A stretch of DNA of 33,766 bases from Ferroacidibacillus organovorans (GTDB lineage Bacteria > Bacillota > Bacilli > Alicyclobacillales > SLC66), in NCBI RefSeq assembly GCF_001642725.1, contig NZ_LSUQ01000030.1:1-33766 (forward strand), in the 5' to 3' direction. The position numbers and the translations under genes were made by a program. Shown here in pieces: positions 7,997 to 16,310 of this stretch. The notes under the pieces are model-generated. The model made no database searches and was not told where the DNA came from. It was given only the letters and a program-made list of their open reading frames with translations. Each line of letters opens with the position of its first letter. Position 1 is the first letter of the stretch.

Positions 7997-9094
7997 CTAG
8001 ACATTAAAGCGGAAATGCATCACATCTCCGTCACTCACCGTGTATTCCTTTCCTTCAAGGCGCAACTTTCCCTGTTCGCGTGCGCTCGCATACGAACCCG
8101 CATTGACAAGGTCTTGGCACGACACCACCTCGGCTCGAATGAACCCTTTTTCAAAATCTGTATGAATAACGCCTGCCGCCTGAGGAGCGCGCGTGCCCTT
8201 GCGGATCGTCCATGCGCGCACTTCCTGAACACCGGCTGTAAAATAGGTAATCAGTCCGAGAAGTTCGTAAGAGGATCGAATCAATCGATCAAGTCCAGAC
8301 TCCTTTAAACCGAGTTCTTCAAGAAATACATGTTGCTCCTCTGTATCCAACTCCGCGAGTTCCGACTCGATCTTTGCGCTAATCACAACGACTTGAGCCT
8401 GATCTTTTGCCGCCACATCCCTGACTCGCTCAACCTCTGGCAAGTTTTCCATTGCAACTTCGCCTTCAGCAACATTCGCTGCATAAATGACTGGTTTTTG
8501 CGAAAGCAGGTGTAGATCGCGCAGCCACAGCAACTGCTCGTCCGAAAACTCAATCCTGCGAAGAGGGAGACCTTCTTCGAGATGTGCGGCAACTGTCTCA
8601 AAGAATGCTACTTCTTCCTTCACTTTTGTATCTCCGCTCTTGCTCTGTTTCCTTAAACGATCCAACCGCCGAGCAACCGTATCCATATCTGCAAAGATCA
8701 ATTCAAGTTCAATGGTCTCGATATCTGCAGGCGGGTCAATTCGCCCAGAAACATGCGTAACTTGATCATCTACAAAGCAGCGAACCACGTGTACAATTGC
8801 ATCCACCTCACGAATATGTGCGAGAAATTTGTTTCCCAATCCCTCCCCTTTGCTTGCACCCGCGACCAGTCCCGCGATATCGACAAACTCAAACGTTGTC
8901 GGCACAATCTTTTCTGGATGTACGACATCTGCCAGGGACGCAAGACGTTCATCTGGCACTTCAACTACACCAACGTTGGGGTCGATTGTACAAAATGGGT
9001 AGTTTGCCGCCTCTGCGCCCGCTTTTGTAATCGCATTAAACAGCGTCGATTTTCCTACGTTTGGCAAGCCTACAATGCCCGCTTTTAGCGACAT
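7997..9094 (-). CDS. ychF: Redox-regulated ribosome-associated ATPase YchF (OLA1 family)
   Basis: YchF is an OBG-family P-loop protein that hydrolyses ATP rather than GTP and associates with ribosomes. The 365 residues are full length. G1 is GLPNVGKS at 9-16, and the switch region includes [17 protein letters not shown] at about 72-88. NVAE at 207-210 replaces the NKxD of true GTPases, which explains the ATP preference. A coiled-coil insertion follows the switch region. The TGS domain occupies about 280-365 and ends VMHFRFNV. The start ATG has GGAGTG upstream. In Bacillus (yyaF) it also lies just before rpsF. The 152-base gap to rpsF holds the S6 leader. Confidence 0.97.
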   Translation of the reverse strand: MSLKAGIVGLPNVGKSTLFNAITKAGAEAANYPFCTIDPNVGVVEVPDERLASLADVVHPEKIVPTTFEFVDIAGLVAGASKGEGLGNKFLAHIREVDAIVHVVRCFVDDQVTHVSGRIDPPADIETIELELIFADMDTVARRLDRLRKQSKSGDTKVKEEVAFFETVAAHLEEGLPLRRIEFSDEQLLWLRDLHLLSQKPVIYAANVAEGEVAMENLPEVERVRDVAAKDQAQVVVISAKIESELAELDTEEQHVFLEELGLKESGLDRLIRSSYELLGLITYFTAGVQEVRAWTIRKGTRAPQAAGVIHTDFEKGFIRAEVVSCQDLVNAGSYASAREQGKLRLEGKEYTVSDGDVMHFRFNV

Positions 9095-9148
9095 GCTTTG
9101 TCACTCCATATTTTAGATTCAATGTGGGCTATCCCGCCATAAAACTTT

Positions 9149-9164
9149 GTATATTATTATATAC
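9149..9164. repeat. AT-rich palindrome between ychF and a divergent small ORF
   Basis: GTATAT-TATT-ATATAC is a perfect 6-base inverted repeat in the 150-base gap between ychF (minus) and the 35-residue ORF (plus). Read on the minus strand it contains TATAAT, so it could be a shared -10 region, an operator or both. No convincing -35 element was found for either direction. Confidence 0.35.
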
Positions 9165-9251
9165 GAAGGGGATATTTCCACCCGATACAACAAAAGATAC
9201 CTTCATTCAAATCGCACTCCACGTCCACTCAAACGAAAGGAGGAATCATCA

Positions 9252-9359
9252 ATGAGAAAACGGTTAAGAAGATGGCGTGAACGTCTTCGCAGAGCCAAGG
9301 GTGCTTTGGCATTAGTTTCACGCGCACCGACACAAGACCGCGACCGATTTGTCAGTTAA
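9252..9359 (+). CDS. Short arginine-rich peptide, 35 residues
   Basis: I do not recognise this ORF. It encodes MRKRLRRWRERLRRAKGALA followed by LVSRAPTQDRDRFVS. About 11 arginines and two lysines make it strongly basic and probably helical over residues 2-22. An excellent ribosome-binding site (AAAGGAGG) precedes the ATG by 9 bases, which is the main reason to believe it. The stop lies 8 bases inside the 3' end of the converging molybdopterin oxidoreductase gene. It is transcribed against the fork. Possible roles (ribosome or nucleic-acid binding, small spore protein) are speculation. It is too short for routine gene callers. Confidence 0.5.
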   Translation: MRKRLRRWRERLRRAKGALALVSRAPTQDRDRFVS

Positions 9360-11319
9360 CGTGGTTTTTTTCGTCTGTCGACTGACCGTGTTTTATTATT
9401 TTACACCACACGTCGTACTGCGCACTGCTATCCCCAAGATCTGCCTTGTGTGACGACGTAATCTCATTGATACCTCGCTGTCCTACTTCCAACCATAGGA
9501 CGTCGTCACGCGAAGCGGACGGTATGGACTTTACTTGAGCTTGAATGCAACCTACGGGCGTCTCAACAGTAACCATTTCCAATTGCTCTAACTTTTCTCG
9601 TTGCGTGGCTCCCTCTGAGATGAAAAGTAAAGGAATCTCACGTTCCGATCTGGACCCTTCAGTCTGGGAATTTTGGCGATAGACAGGATGAATGGTCAAT
9701 AGCCGAAATGGGTACTCCGTTTGTGGTTCATCGACAGAAAAATGCACTCGCGACACTCCCTCACCGCTCATGAGTTCAACCTTTCTGGAATTCGTCAAAA
9801 AAGAACGATCATAATAGGCCACGGGCGCAATCGGAAACTTGCGATACCCATTGATTTGCCACGCCCTGAATTCATCTTCTGTGAGACCGATCGCCGTTTG
9901 AATCGCCGTTTGTGGATCGACGCTCTCCACATTGAGTTTCATCACATCCGCCAGTTCATAGAAAATCTTCCAATCGGGCTTCACACCCTCAGGAGGATCG
10001 ACGACCGGATTGGCATACGTCGCGTACGGATTCCACATGGTTGTCACCATCGCGTCTTCTTCCTCAAAAATGCTCGTGGTCGGCAAAACATAATCTGCGA
10101 TGTGTGCAGTCTCCGTCATGAACATATCGACGACAATGACCGTGCCGATCCCGGAGATTGCTTGTCTCATCTTTTGCGTGTTCGGCACCTGTCGCAACAA
10201 ATTGGTTCGCGACACAAACAAAACATCCACACTCGGTTGCGCGCGAAGGATCTCCTCTGCCTGAGTCGTTCGCGACATCACGCGTCTCTGAATCGTTCGT
10301 TTTCCTGAGAGATAATCCCAATTCACAAAGCGAGCCATTTCTCGATTTGCATAATTGGCTCCACCGCCAGGCACTCCGATTTGACCAGTTATGGCGCAGA
10401 GCGCATCAATGGCGCGAATGGTATTCCCGCCATTGCGATAGCGCTGCAAACCGATGCCAAGCAGCGTAGTCGTTGGCTTCTCTGCGTAAAGATTAGCTAA
10501 CACTTCAAAGTCTCGAAGCGAGATGCCACACGCACTGATTACACGCGCTAGATCATACGCTTCAATCAAGTCTTGAAACGCTGCAAAGCCTTGTACATGC
10601 GTTTGAACAAATTTCTGATCATACCTACCATCAGCGATGAGTTGACGACACAATCCCAGCGCCAGCGCCCCATCCGCTCCAGGCTTCGGCCTGATCACGT
10701 AATCAGCCATTCGATCCAAAGGCGTCGGCAGTGGATTCACAATGGTGAGCGTCGCTCCTCTTGTTTTTGCCTCCTTGAGGAATGGAATGAGGTGCTGATT
10801 GGTCACGCCTGCATTTCGGCCCCATAACACAACATGTTTACTATGCGCCGCCATATCGTCGGGAGAGTGGCTCCGTGCTTCGCCAAAATCTAGCGTTTGT
10901 GCCTCAAGCCCTGCGTCCCAGCATAAACTTCCTACCGTTTCCGTAAAACCATCAAGGGCATAAAAAAATCGATCTATCAGCGACTTTGTTAGACCACTCG
11001 ATCCATAATCATAAGAGTGCATGATGGATAGTGGTCCGTGCAAATCAATCGCCTGTTTCATTCGTTCTGCGATCTCGTAATATGCCTTTTCCCAGGAAAT
11101 TGCTTCCCAACCCGTGGCTGTGCGCTTTAACGGAGTTAAGATGCGTTCTGGATGACTGTGTCGCTTAACGACATTGTGTCCCCGCACGCAGAGTCGACCC
11201 TTTGTAATCGGATGATCCGGGTCTCCCTTTACTTCAACGATCTTCCCATCATCTACACGCGCAAGCATACCGCATGTGTCATAACAGTCTAATGGACATG
11301 CCGTCTTTATCCATGTCAT
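9352..11319 (-). CDS. yyaE: YyaE-like molybdopterin oxidoreductase (DMSO reductase family)
   Basis: This is a 655-residue cytoplasmic oxidoreductase that should bind one [4Fe-4S] cluster and bis-MGD molybdenum cofactor. The cluster ligands are Cys8, Cys12, Cys16 and Cys44 (CPLDCYDTC and GRLCVRG). A catalytic-domain loop, GSLCWDAG, places Cys133 where some family members have the metal ligand; that role is inferred. The C-terminal cofactor-binding barrel starts near residue 560 (YPFRLLTIHPVYRQNSQ). No twin-arginine signal is present. Bacillus subtilis yyaE occupies the same place beside ychF. Substrate is unknown; such proteins are often annotated loosely as formate or nitrate oxidoreductases, which the sequence does not support. 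Its ATG overlaps the upstream DUF951 stop as ATGA. Confidence 0.88.
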   Translation of the reverse strand: MTWIKTACPLDCYDTCGMLARVDDGKIVEVKGDPDHPITKGRLCVRGHNVVKRHSHPERILTPLKRTATGWEAISWEKAYYEIAERMKQAIDLHGPLSIMHSYDYGSSGLTKSLIDRFFYALDGFTETVGSLCWDAGLEAQTLDFGEARSHSPDDMAAHSKHVVLWGRNAGVTNQHLIPFLKEAKTRGATLTIVNPLPTPLDRMADYVIRPKPGADGALALGLCRQLIADGRYDQKFVQTHVQGFAAFQDLIEAYDLARVISACGISLRDFEVLANLYAEKPTTTLLGIGLQRYRNGGNTIRAIDALCAITGQIGVPGGGANYANREMARFVNWDYLSGKRTIQRRVMSRTTQAEEILRAQPSVDVLFVSRTNLLRQVPNTQKMRQAISGIGTVIVVDMFMTETAHIADYVLPTTSIFEEEDAMVTTMWNPYATYANPVVDPPEGVKPDWKIFYELADVMKLNVESVDPQTAIQTAIGLTEDEFRAWQINGYRKFPIAPVAYYDRSFLTNSRKVELMSGEGVSRVHFSVDEPQTEYPFRLLTIHPVYRQNSQTEGSRSEREIPLLFISEGATQREKLEQLEMVTVETPVGCIQAQVKSIPSASRDDVLWLEVGQRGINEITSSHKADLGDSSAQYDVWCKIIKHGQSTDEKNHVN

Positions 11320-11519
11320 TGTGCTGTATCCCTTGACTGAATAATTTTTTTTAGCATCTTTTCAAAGTCCCTGCGTTGCATGAGGACACTTCTTCCACAA
11401 TGTCTACACTTAATACGAATATCCATACCCATGCGAATAATCTCCCACTCATTCGTACCACAGGGATGGGGTTTTTTCATGACAACATAGTCGCCGAGAT
11501 GAAATTCTTTTTCAATCAT
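11316..11519 (-). CDS. yyzM: DUF951 small zinc-ribbon-like protein (YyzM)
   Basis: This is a 67-residue protein of the DUF951 family, whose members are found beside ychF in many Firmicutes. It shows the hallmark LGDYVVMKKPHPCGTNEWEI followed by IKCRHCGRSVLMQRRDFEK. Three cysteines (HPCG and CRHC) suggest a small metal-binding fold. Function is unknown; the basic C-terminus would allow nucleic-acid binding, but this is only inference. Translation is probably coupled to the oxidoreductase through a 4-base overlap. The 78-base gap upstream to the CvpA-like gene shows no clear promoter. Confidence 0.9.
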   Translation of the reverse strand: MIEKEFHLGDYVVMKKPHPCGTNEWEIIRMGMDIRIKCRHCGRSVLMQRRDFEKMLKKIIQSRDTAQ

Positions 11520-11597
11520 GAAGTAACTTCACCCGTTCATTATTACATGATTTTAACCAAAACGACTTCCCTCTTCATCATCTTTCCGAGAATTGTA

Positions 11598-12170
11598 TCA
11601 GCTAAGAATACCATTTCTGTAGATTAGCGTCCACAGATGAATGAGTAAGGATGCCCGCAAAATCGAATTCAATTCACTAGCGTGGCTCCAATAACTTAGA
11701 ATTGCAATGCCGCGTACCATTTCCAACACCACGTAGAACCCAGCAAGCATGCCAAGCCATCCACCGATTCTCTGTTGCCCTTTGCGCGCGAGTTGATCTG
11801 GCCACACGTTAGAAAAAATACGAATCGCCATGAAGAGACCAAACGCAACAGAAAAAGCATACATGATCGCATAACTCTGGCGATACAATGATAAGAAGAT
11901 GCTATTTCTTTGATTGAACACCGTCAGAATTCTCATTTTATCTACAGAAACCGGACGGACAGGAGCGAGTAAGTTACGTAAATAGTTAAGAATCACATTT
12001 TGGTATGTGCTATCTTGACGAAACAGCTGAATCCATGGCGCCGCCCATTCTGCCGCACTGATGGTACCCACGAATACAGAAAGCCATAGCAGTGTCCGAA
12101 ATCCTCCTATGCCATGCCCAATGAGTACTATCCATGCAAGTACTAGAACTGCCAAAAGGTCAATGATCAT
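11598..12170 (-). CDS. CvpA-like integral membrane protein
   Basis: The 190-residue protein has about four hydrophobic segments. It starts MIIDLLAVLVLAWIVLIGHG and later has RIGGWLGMLAGFYVVLEMVRG, resembling the CvpA family pattern of an N-terminal D-rich helix plus a glycine-rich helix after an R/N-x-x-G motif. Family membership is my reading of the topology and is not certain. The reading frame is open up to 12257, but the ATG at 12170 is preferred. AGAGGG lies 7 bases before it, and the extension would overlap the promoter of the divergent yyaC. CvpA proteins are tied to colicin production, biofilm or envelope integrity in other bacteria; a role here is unknown. Confidence 0.65.
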   Translation of the reverse strand: MIIDLLAVLVLAWIVLIGHGIGGFRTLLWLSVFVGTISAAEWAAPWIQLFRQDSTYQNVILNYLRNLLAPVRPVSVDKMRILTVFNQRNSIFLSLYRQSYAIMYAFSVAFGLFMAIRIFSNVWPDQLARKGQQRIGGWLGMLAGFYVVLEMVRGIAILSYWSHASELNSILRASLLIHLWTLIYRNGILS

Positions 12171-12210
12171 CTCAAACCCTCTTTGTCTTGTCACCAATTC
12201 TCGTCCATCT

Positions 12211-12239
12211 CTGAATTGTATGCTGACAAGAAGTATAAT
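12211..12239 (+). promoter_or_regulatory. Sigma-A-like promoter for yyaC
   Basis: CTGAAT (12211-12216), a 17-base spacer and a perfect TATAAT (12234-12239) lie 51 bases upstream of the yyaC start. The -35 matches only the central TGA. No forespore (sigma-F or sigma-G) consensus was seen, although yyaC is a sporulation gene in Bacillus. Confidence 0.5.
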
Positions 12240-12289
12240 CTGACTCTTCCTCGTCACATACTGTACTAGTAAGTTCTCATTGGGACGTG

Positions 12290-12931
12290 ATGGATCTGTT
12301 CAATAAACCTGCTTCAGGAAATCCTATTCAGATTGACTACACAGACGCTCAAGCCGAATCGACCCTTGCAAACGCTTTGCATCAACATCTTGCAACGCGC
12401 GATCAGCGTCGACCTCTGATCATCCTTTGCATTGGGACGGATCGGTCAACGGGCGATGCACTTGGCCCGTTTGTTGGTACTCAATTGCGTGAACAGAATC
12501 AGGATTTTTATGTGTTTGGCACGCTGGAAACGCCTGTTCACGCTGTCAACCTTAAAGATACCATTCAACACATCGAATACTCCTTTGTTCATCCCTACAT
12601 CATCGCCGTGGATGCGTGTCTAGGTCAGACAAGCAGCGTTGGGAAAATTCAATTTGCACAGGGGCCGCTCAAACCAGGAGCCGGTGTAAACAAAAAACTC
12701 CCGGAAGTGGGAGATGTCCACATCACGGGAATTGTAAATGTCGGGGGCTTTATGGAGTATTTTGTCCTTCAAAACACGCGGTTACAGTTGGTTATCTCAA
12801 TGGCTAGAGTCATTGCAAGTTCCATTGAGCAAAGCATTTCAAGCCACATTAATCATGAATTGATTCAAACGGAGAAAACGTCTGCTACGTTAACCAGTCG
12901 ACTTTGGAGTCAAATGTTTCGGAATGCCTGA
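12290..12931 (+). CDS. yyaC: Spore protease-like protein YyaC
   Basis: YyaC belongs to a family of putative sporulation proteases restricted to endospore formers and related to the GPR and hydrogenase-maturation protease fold. The 213 residues include LIILCIGTDRSTGDALGPFVG at about 44-64, typical of that fold, then a conserved acidic centre IIAVDACLGQ near 105-114. VGDVHITGIVNVGGFMEYF lies near 141-159. GTG at 12287 is an alternative start one codon upstream. The gene runs against the surrounding genes. Its last 42 bases overlap the end of the converging DUF4446 gene. Substrate and timing are unknown; germination protease-like activity has been proposed for the family. Confidence 0.92.
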   Translation: MDLFNKPASGNPIQIDYTDAQAESTLANALHQHLATRDQRRPLIILCIGTDRSTGDALGPFVGTQLREQNQDFYVFGTLETPVHAVNLKDTIQHIEYSFVHPYIIAVDACLGQTSSVGKIQFAQGPLKPGAGVNKKLPEVGDVHITGIVNVGGFMEYFVLQNTRLQLVISMARVIASSIEQSISSHINHELIQTEKTSATLTSRLWSQMFRNA

Positions 12932-13447
12932 GACGGTTTCTGTCGATTGTTTCATCGTGCGAACAATCACTTCCCGTTCTTCGTCAGTCAACGTGTACGT
13001 CGAAGTCCCTTCTTCAAGTGGTTTAGCATAAACACGTGAGTCTTCACGACCATAAATGCTGCTTAAAACAGCGCCTCGTCCTTCTTCATCAACAAGAGAG
13101 AGAGAAAAACTGAGATCATTTCCCGGTTCTCGAAAAGCGTTGTATCGAAAAAGTTGAACGCTTGATACTTTTGACTTGAGTCTCATTTCATGCGACTCAA
13201 GTTGGCTCGTTAACATGCGTACTTGATTGTGAAGCATTTCATTCTCTTGATGAATCGTTCGCATCAGTGCCTCTAGATCCACACCTTCTTGATTTCTCAC
13301 TAACTGACGGTAGCGCCGTTTGAGGCCTCGAACACTTCCTGATGAAAAGAGTGCAATTAAAAGCGTAATCAGGCTGAGAATAAGACTTCCCGCCGCGATG
13401 GAAAGCAGAATACCCGGTCGATAAATCGTTGTCAAAAATGAAAGCAC
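12890..13447 (-). CDS. DUF4446 membrane-anchored coiled-coil protein
   Basis: This 185-residue protein matches the DUF4446 family found near parB in Bacilli (the Bacillus yyaB position). One N-terminal helix spans about 12-35. A coiled-coil stretch follows at about 40-95 (ENEMLHNQVRMLTSQLESHEMRLKS in part). The compact C-terminal domain has VQLFRYNAFREPGNDLSFSL and DEEGRGAVLSSIYGREDSRVYAK, the family signature. The start is GTG with AGGAG 9 bases upstream. The function is unknown. It lies 18 bases after the DUF554 gene and is probably co-transcribed with it. The 3' end overlaps yyaC on the other strand. Confidence 0.88.
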   Translation of the reverse strand: MLSFLTTIYRPGILLSIAAGSLILSLITLLIALFSSGSVRGLKRRYRQLVRNQEGVDLEALMRTIHQENEMLHNQVRMLTSQLESHEMRLKSKVSSVQLFRYNAFREPGNDLSFSLSLVDEEGRGAVLSSIYGREDSRVYAKPLEEGTSTYTLTDEEREVIVRTMKQSTETVSGIPKHLTPKSTG

Positions 13448-13465
13448 GATGAACGCTCCTGTACA

Positions 13466-14185
13466 TTAAATGTGGAGAAACGAAAGTACCGAACCAAGAT
13501 GCAGTCCAATGTATCGAAACAGTGCTACAACAAACATGCTCGGGAGTAAATTACCCACCCTTATCTTTGCAATCTCGAGGACGTTCAACCCAATGCCCAC
13601 AATAAGTATACCACCGACTGCCGTTACATCTGAAATGATCACGGCATTCCGAAGATGTGCTCCGAAATAGTGAGCAATCGCAGCGAGTCCACCTTCATAG
13701 AGAAGGATCGGAAAAGCAGATAGTCCAATCCCTATGCCCATCGTTGAGGTGAAAATGACAGACGAAAATCCGTCGAGCGCGCTTTTTAAGTAAAGTATTG
13801 TATTTTTACCACTTACTCCACTCTGAATGGATCCCAGAATCGCCATGGAACCCACCCCATACACTAAGCTCGCAAACACAAATGCCTGAGAAAGTTTCCC
13901 GCCAGAGTGTCCTAGTTTAGACTCTAGCCATGATCCGAACATCTCAAGTTTACCCTCAAGATCGAAGAGTGAACCGATCACCCCGCCCACCACGATAGAC
14001 AGCACGACATAAAGGGTATCACCCGGCGCCTGCAATGCCATCGACACACCGAGTACCGCAACAAATATTCCCATACCTTGCATCACGGTTATTTTCAATC
14101 GCTCGGGAATGCGGTGAAACACTGCACCGATAAATGTTCCAATCAGGATTGCAGCCGTGTTGACGATTGGCCCTGCAAAAAACAC
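13466..14185 (-). CDS. DUF554 integral membrane protein
   Basis: The 239-residue protein has about six or seven membrane helices and the glycine-rich start FAGPIVNTAAILIGTFIGAV of the DUF554 family. The motifs SIVVGGVIGSLFDLE and FVFASLVYGVGSMAILGSIQSG are also typical. It is probably a transporter of unknown substrate; no charged pocket or domain fusion decides this. The start is GTG with a strong AAGGAGG upstream. It lies between the cysteine-desulfurase-like gene and DUF4446, all on the minus strand with short gaps, so an operon is likely. Confidence 0.88.
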   Translation of the reverse strand: MFFAGPIVNTAAILIGTFIGAVFHRIPERLKITVMQGMGIFVAVLGVSMALQAPGDTLYVVLSIVVGGVIGSLFDLEGKLEMFGSWLESKLGHSGGKLSQAFVFASLVYGVGSMAILGSIQSGVSGKNTILYLKSALDGFSSVIFTSTMGIGIGLSAFPILLYEGGLAAIAHYFGAHLRNAVIISDVTAVGGILIVGIGLNVLEIAKIRVGNLLPSMFVVALFRYIGLHLGSVLSFLHI

Positions 14186-14222
14186 AAAGGATCCTCCTTC
14201 ATTATAAATCCATTACTGATTC

Positions 14223-15371
14223 TCACACGATTGCTTGGACAATTTCTGTCATTGCGTTAATAAATGTATCAATTTCCTCTACTGTCGTAAACGAACTCAC
14301 ACTCACTCGAACTGCACCTGTATCTTTGGTGCCATTTTGTTGATGAACATCGGGTGCACAATGGAGTCCTCCACGAACCGCAATGTGATAGTGCTGATCA
14401 AGAACAAGTACAATTTCATTCGATTGATACCCCTCAACCGTAAAACTAAGAATTGGTAATCGATATGCACCATAGGGAGGACCAAGTATCGTAACACCCT
14501 GTAATCCGCGGAGTCCTACGTACACTTTTTGAATGAGACGGAAATCATGTTCTTGAACAGTTTGTATTCCTACGTCCCGAAGATAGCGTATTCCCTCTAA
14601 CAGTCCCGCGAAACCGGGGGTGTTTCTCGTTCCACTCTCTAATCGCTCAGGCATGCTTGAAGGTGCATCTACGGATTCAGAATCCCCCCCTGTACCACCA
14701 AGTAAAACGGGGTTCAATCGTATACCAGGCGCTACATAAAGGCCACCTGTTCCCTGCGGACCATAGAGACCTTTATGGCCGGTAAACGCAAAAAGATCAA
14801 CGCCAATTTCCGTAACGTCAATCTCTTCATACCCGACTGTCTGTGCCGCGTCAACCAATACACGGAGATTGGGATACGCCTTTTTCATCTGTTTAACAAT
14901 GGTTCGCAAAGGAATGATTTCCCCTGTCACATTGCTTCCGTGAGTCAAAATAAGCATTTTTGTGTTGTGATTGCATGTTTCTAACAACGTGTTCAGCATG
15001 CCATCTTCTTGAAGCTGCACACGATCGACATCTACACCTTGCATTAGAAGTCTTTCAAGAGGACGGCGAACGCTATTGTGTTCCAACCCTGTCGAGACAA
15101 CATGATCACCCGGCTCTAAAAAACCAAACAAGGCTACATTGAGTGCCTCTGTTACATTTTGAAGCAACGCGATCCTAGAAGGATCCTCGACATGAAATAA
15201 ATGAGCAAGTTCTACCCGTACAGTATAAAGCAATTGATGTGCTTCACGCCCCATCGCGTGACTGCTGCGTCCTGGATTTGCTCCATTATTTTTCAACCAA
15301 TCTCTCACTGCGTCATACACTTGAGGCGGCTTAGGCCAACTCGATGCTGCATTATCAAGATAGATCATCAT
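14223..15371 (-). CDS. Cysteine desulfurase family aminotransferase class V
   Basis: This is a PLP enzyme of the NifS/SufS superfamily, 382 residues from the ATG at 15371. Starts at 15386 (TTG) and 15380 are possible, but GGAG is correctly spaced only for 15371. The N-terminus IYLDNAASSWPKPPQVYDAV is typical. The PLP-binding lysine is Lys200 in FTGHKGLYGP. A candidate active-site Cys338 lies in GGLHCAPDVH, the form seen in a Firmicute subfamily beside the parAB region. It likely transfers sulfur from cysteine, but no IscU or SufU partner is nearby, so the acceptor is unknown. It follows parB by 57 bases on the same strand. Confidence 0.85.
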   Translation of the reverse strand: MMIYLDNAASSWPKPPQVYDAVRDWLKNNGANPGRSSHAMGREAHQLLYTVRVELAHLFHVEDPSRIALLQNVTEALNVALFGFLEPGDHVVSTGLEHNSVRRPLERLLMQGVDVDRVQLQEDGMLNTLLETCNHNTKMLILTHGSNVTGEIIPLRTIVKQMKKAYPNLRVLVDAAQTVGYEEIDVTEIGVDLFAFTGHKGLYGPQGTGGLYVAPGIRLNPVLLGGTGGDSESVDAPSSMPERLESGTRNTPGFAGLLEGIRYLRDVGIQTVQEHDFRLIQKVYVGLRGLQGVTILGPPYGAYRLPILSFTVEGYQSNEIVLVLDQHYHIAVRGGLHCAPDVHQQNGTKDTGAVRVSVSSFTTVEEIDTFINAMTEIVQAIV

Positions 15372-15428
15372 TTTATCCATCTCCAATAGCCCAGATCAGA
15401 AACGATCTTTTAAACATACACGTTTCGA

Positions 15429-16310
15429 TTAATTTTGTTCTGTATGAACAATCGCCAGAATTCGTTCTAAATCGTCAATCGTATAGTACTCAATTTCTAT
15501 TTTCCCCTTGCGTTTTCCTTGTTGAATGCGTACAGCCGTACCTAGGCAATCACGAAATAGTGACTCATACTCTTGAAGTGTCGAGGATCGCTCCTCTTTT
15601 TCCTCTTTTTTTCTCTCCATCTTATTTGTTTCACGTGGAACATTGCGATTCTCCTGCACAATCTGTTCCACATCGCGTACGCTCAACCCTTCAGATTCGA
15701 TTCGTTGCGCCAGCTTAATCTGTAAATCCGCTTGATCAATACCTAACAGGGCTCGAGCGTGACCCATCGAAATTGTTCCACGTGAAACACTTTCTTGAAG
15801 TGACGTAGGCAAACTGAGCAGTCGGATTAAATTTGCAACATGCGAGCGACTCTGACCAACCCGCACTGCCATTTCTTCTTGTGTTAACGAGAAATGTTCC
15901 ATAATCCGAACATACGCTTCAGCGATTTCTATAGAATTTAAATCCTCGCGTTGTAAATTCTCAATAAGTGCAATCTCCATTGCATCGCGATCGCTAAAAT
16001 TGCGAACCACTGCGGGAATTTCATGAAGACCAATCTGCTGAGCCGCGCGAAACCGTCGCTCCCCGGCAATAATTTCGTATCCAAATCCGACAGCTCTTTT
16101 TCTCACAACAATCGGTTGCAAGACGCCATGCTCTCGAATGGAATCGACAAGTTCCCGCAACTTATCAGGGTCGAATTCGCGTCTCGGTTGATAAGGGTTG
16201 GGGGAAAGCTCAGAAACTCGAACCGTTTGAGTTAGTACATTACCTTCATCTTCCGTCATTTGCGGAATTAACGCTTCAAGTCCCTTTCCAAGCCCACCCT
16301 TTGCTTTCAT
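15429..16310 (-). CDS. parB: Chromosome partitioning protein ParB (Spo0J)
   Basis: ParB is a CTP-dependent DNA clamp that loads at parS, slides, and recruits SMC and ParA to segregate origins. The 293 residues start with the ParA-stimulating basic segment GGLGKGLEALIP. The CTP-binding and clamp motifs are GERRFRAA at 83-90 and ENLQRE at 117-122. The helix-turn-helix LTQEEMAVRVGQSRSHVANL spans about 142-161. A charged linker rich in Lys and Glu (about 225-245) leads to the C-terminal dimerisation domain. The start overlaps the parA stop as ATGA. Two parS sites lie within the coding sequence, as spo0J itself carries one in Bacillus. Confidence 0.97.
   Translation of the reverse strand: MKAKGGLGKGLEALIPQMTEDEGNVLTQTVRVSELSPNPYQPRREFDPDKLRELVDSIREHGVLQPIVVRKRAVGFGYEIIAGERRFRAAQQIGLHEIPAVVRNFSDRDAMEIALIENLQREDLNSIEIAEAYVRIMEHFSLTQEEMAVRVGQSRSHVANLIRLLSLPTSLQESVSRGTISMGHARALLGIDQADLQIKLAQRIESEGLSVRDVEQIVQENRNVPRETNKMERKKEEKEERSSTLQEYESLFRDCLGTAVRIQQGKRKGKIEIEYYTIDDLERILAIVHTEQN
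15627..15642. promoter_or_regulatory. parS site 1 inside parB
   Basis: TGTTTCACGTGGAACA matches the parS consensus TGTTNCACGTGAAACA closely, with one imperfect position in the palindrome. It codes for Val-Pro-Arg-Glu-Thr in ParB. It is the exact reverse complement of the second site at 15774. Confidence 0.95.
15774..15789. promoter_or_regulatory. parS site 2 inside parB
   Basis: TGTTCCACGTGAAACA is a canonical parS. It lies 147 bases from site 1 in inverted orientation and codes for Val-Ser-Arg-Gly-Thr in a different part of ParB. The two sites therefore do not come from a repeated protein segment. No other parS was seen in the window. Confidence 0.95.

Noticed and set aside
8753..9088. Plus-strand ORF of 111 codons opposite ychF
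   Set aside because: It is antisense to the conserved GTPase domain of ychF and has no family resemblance or initiation signals.
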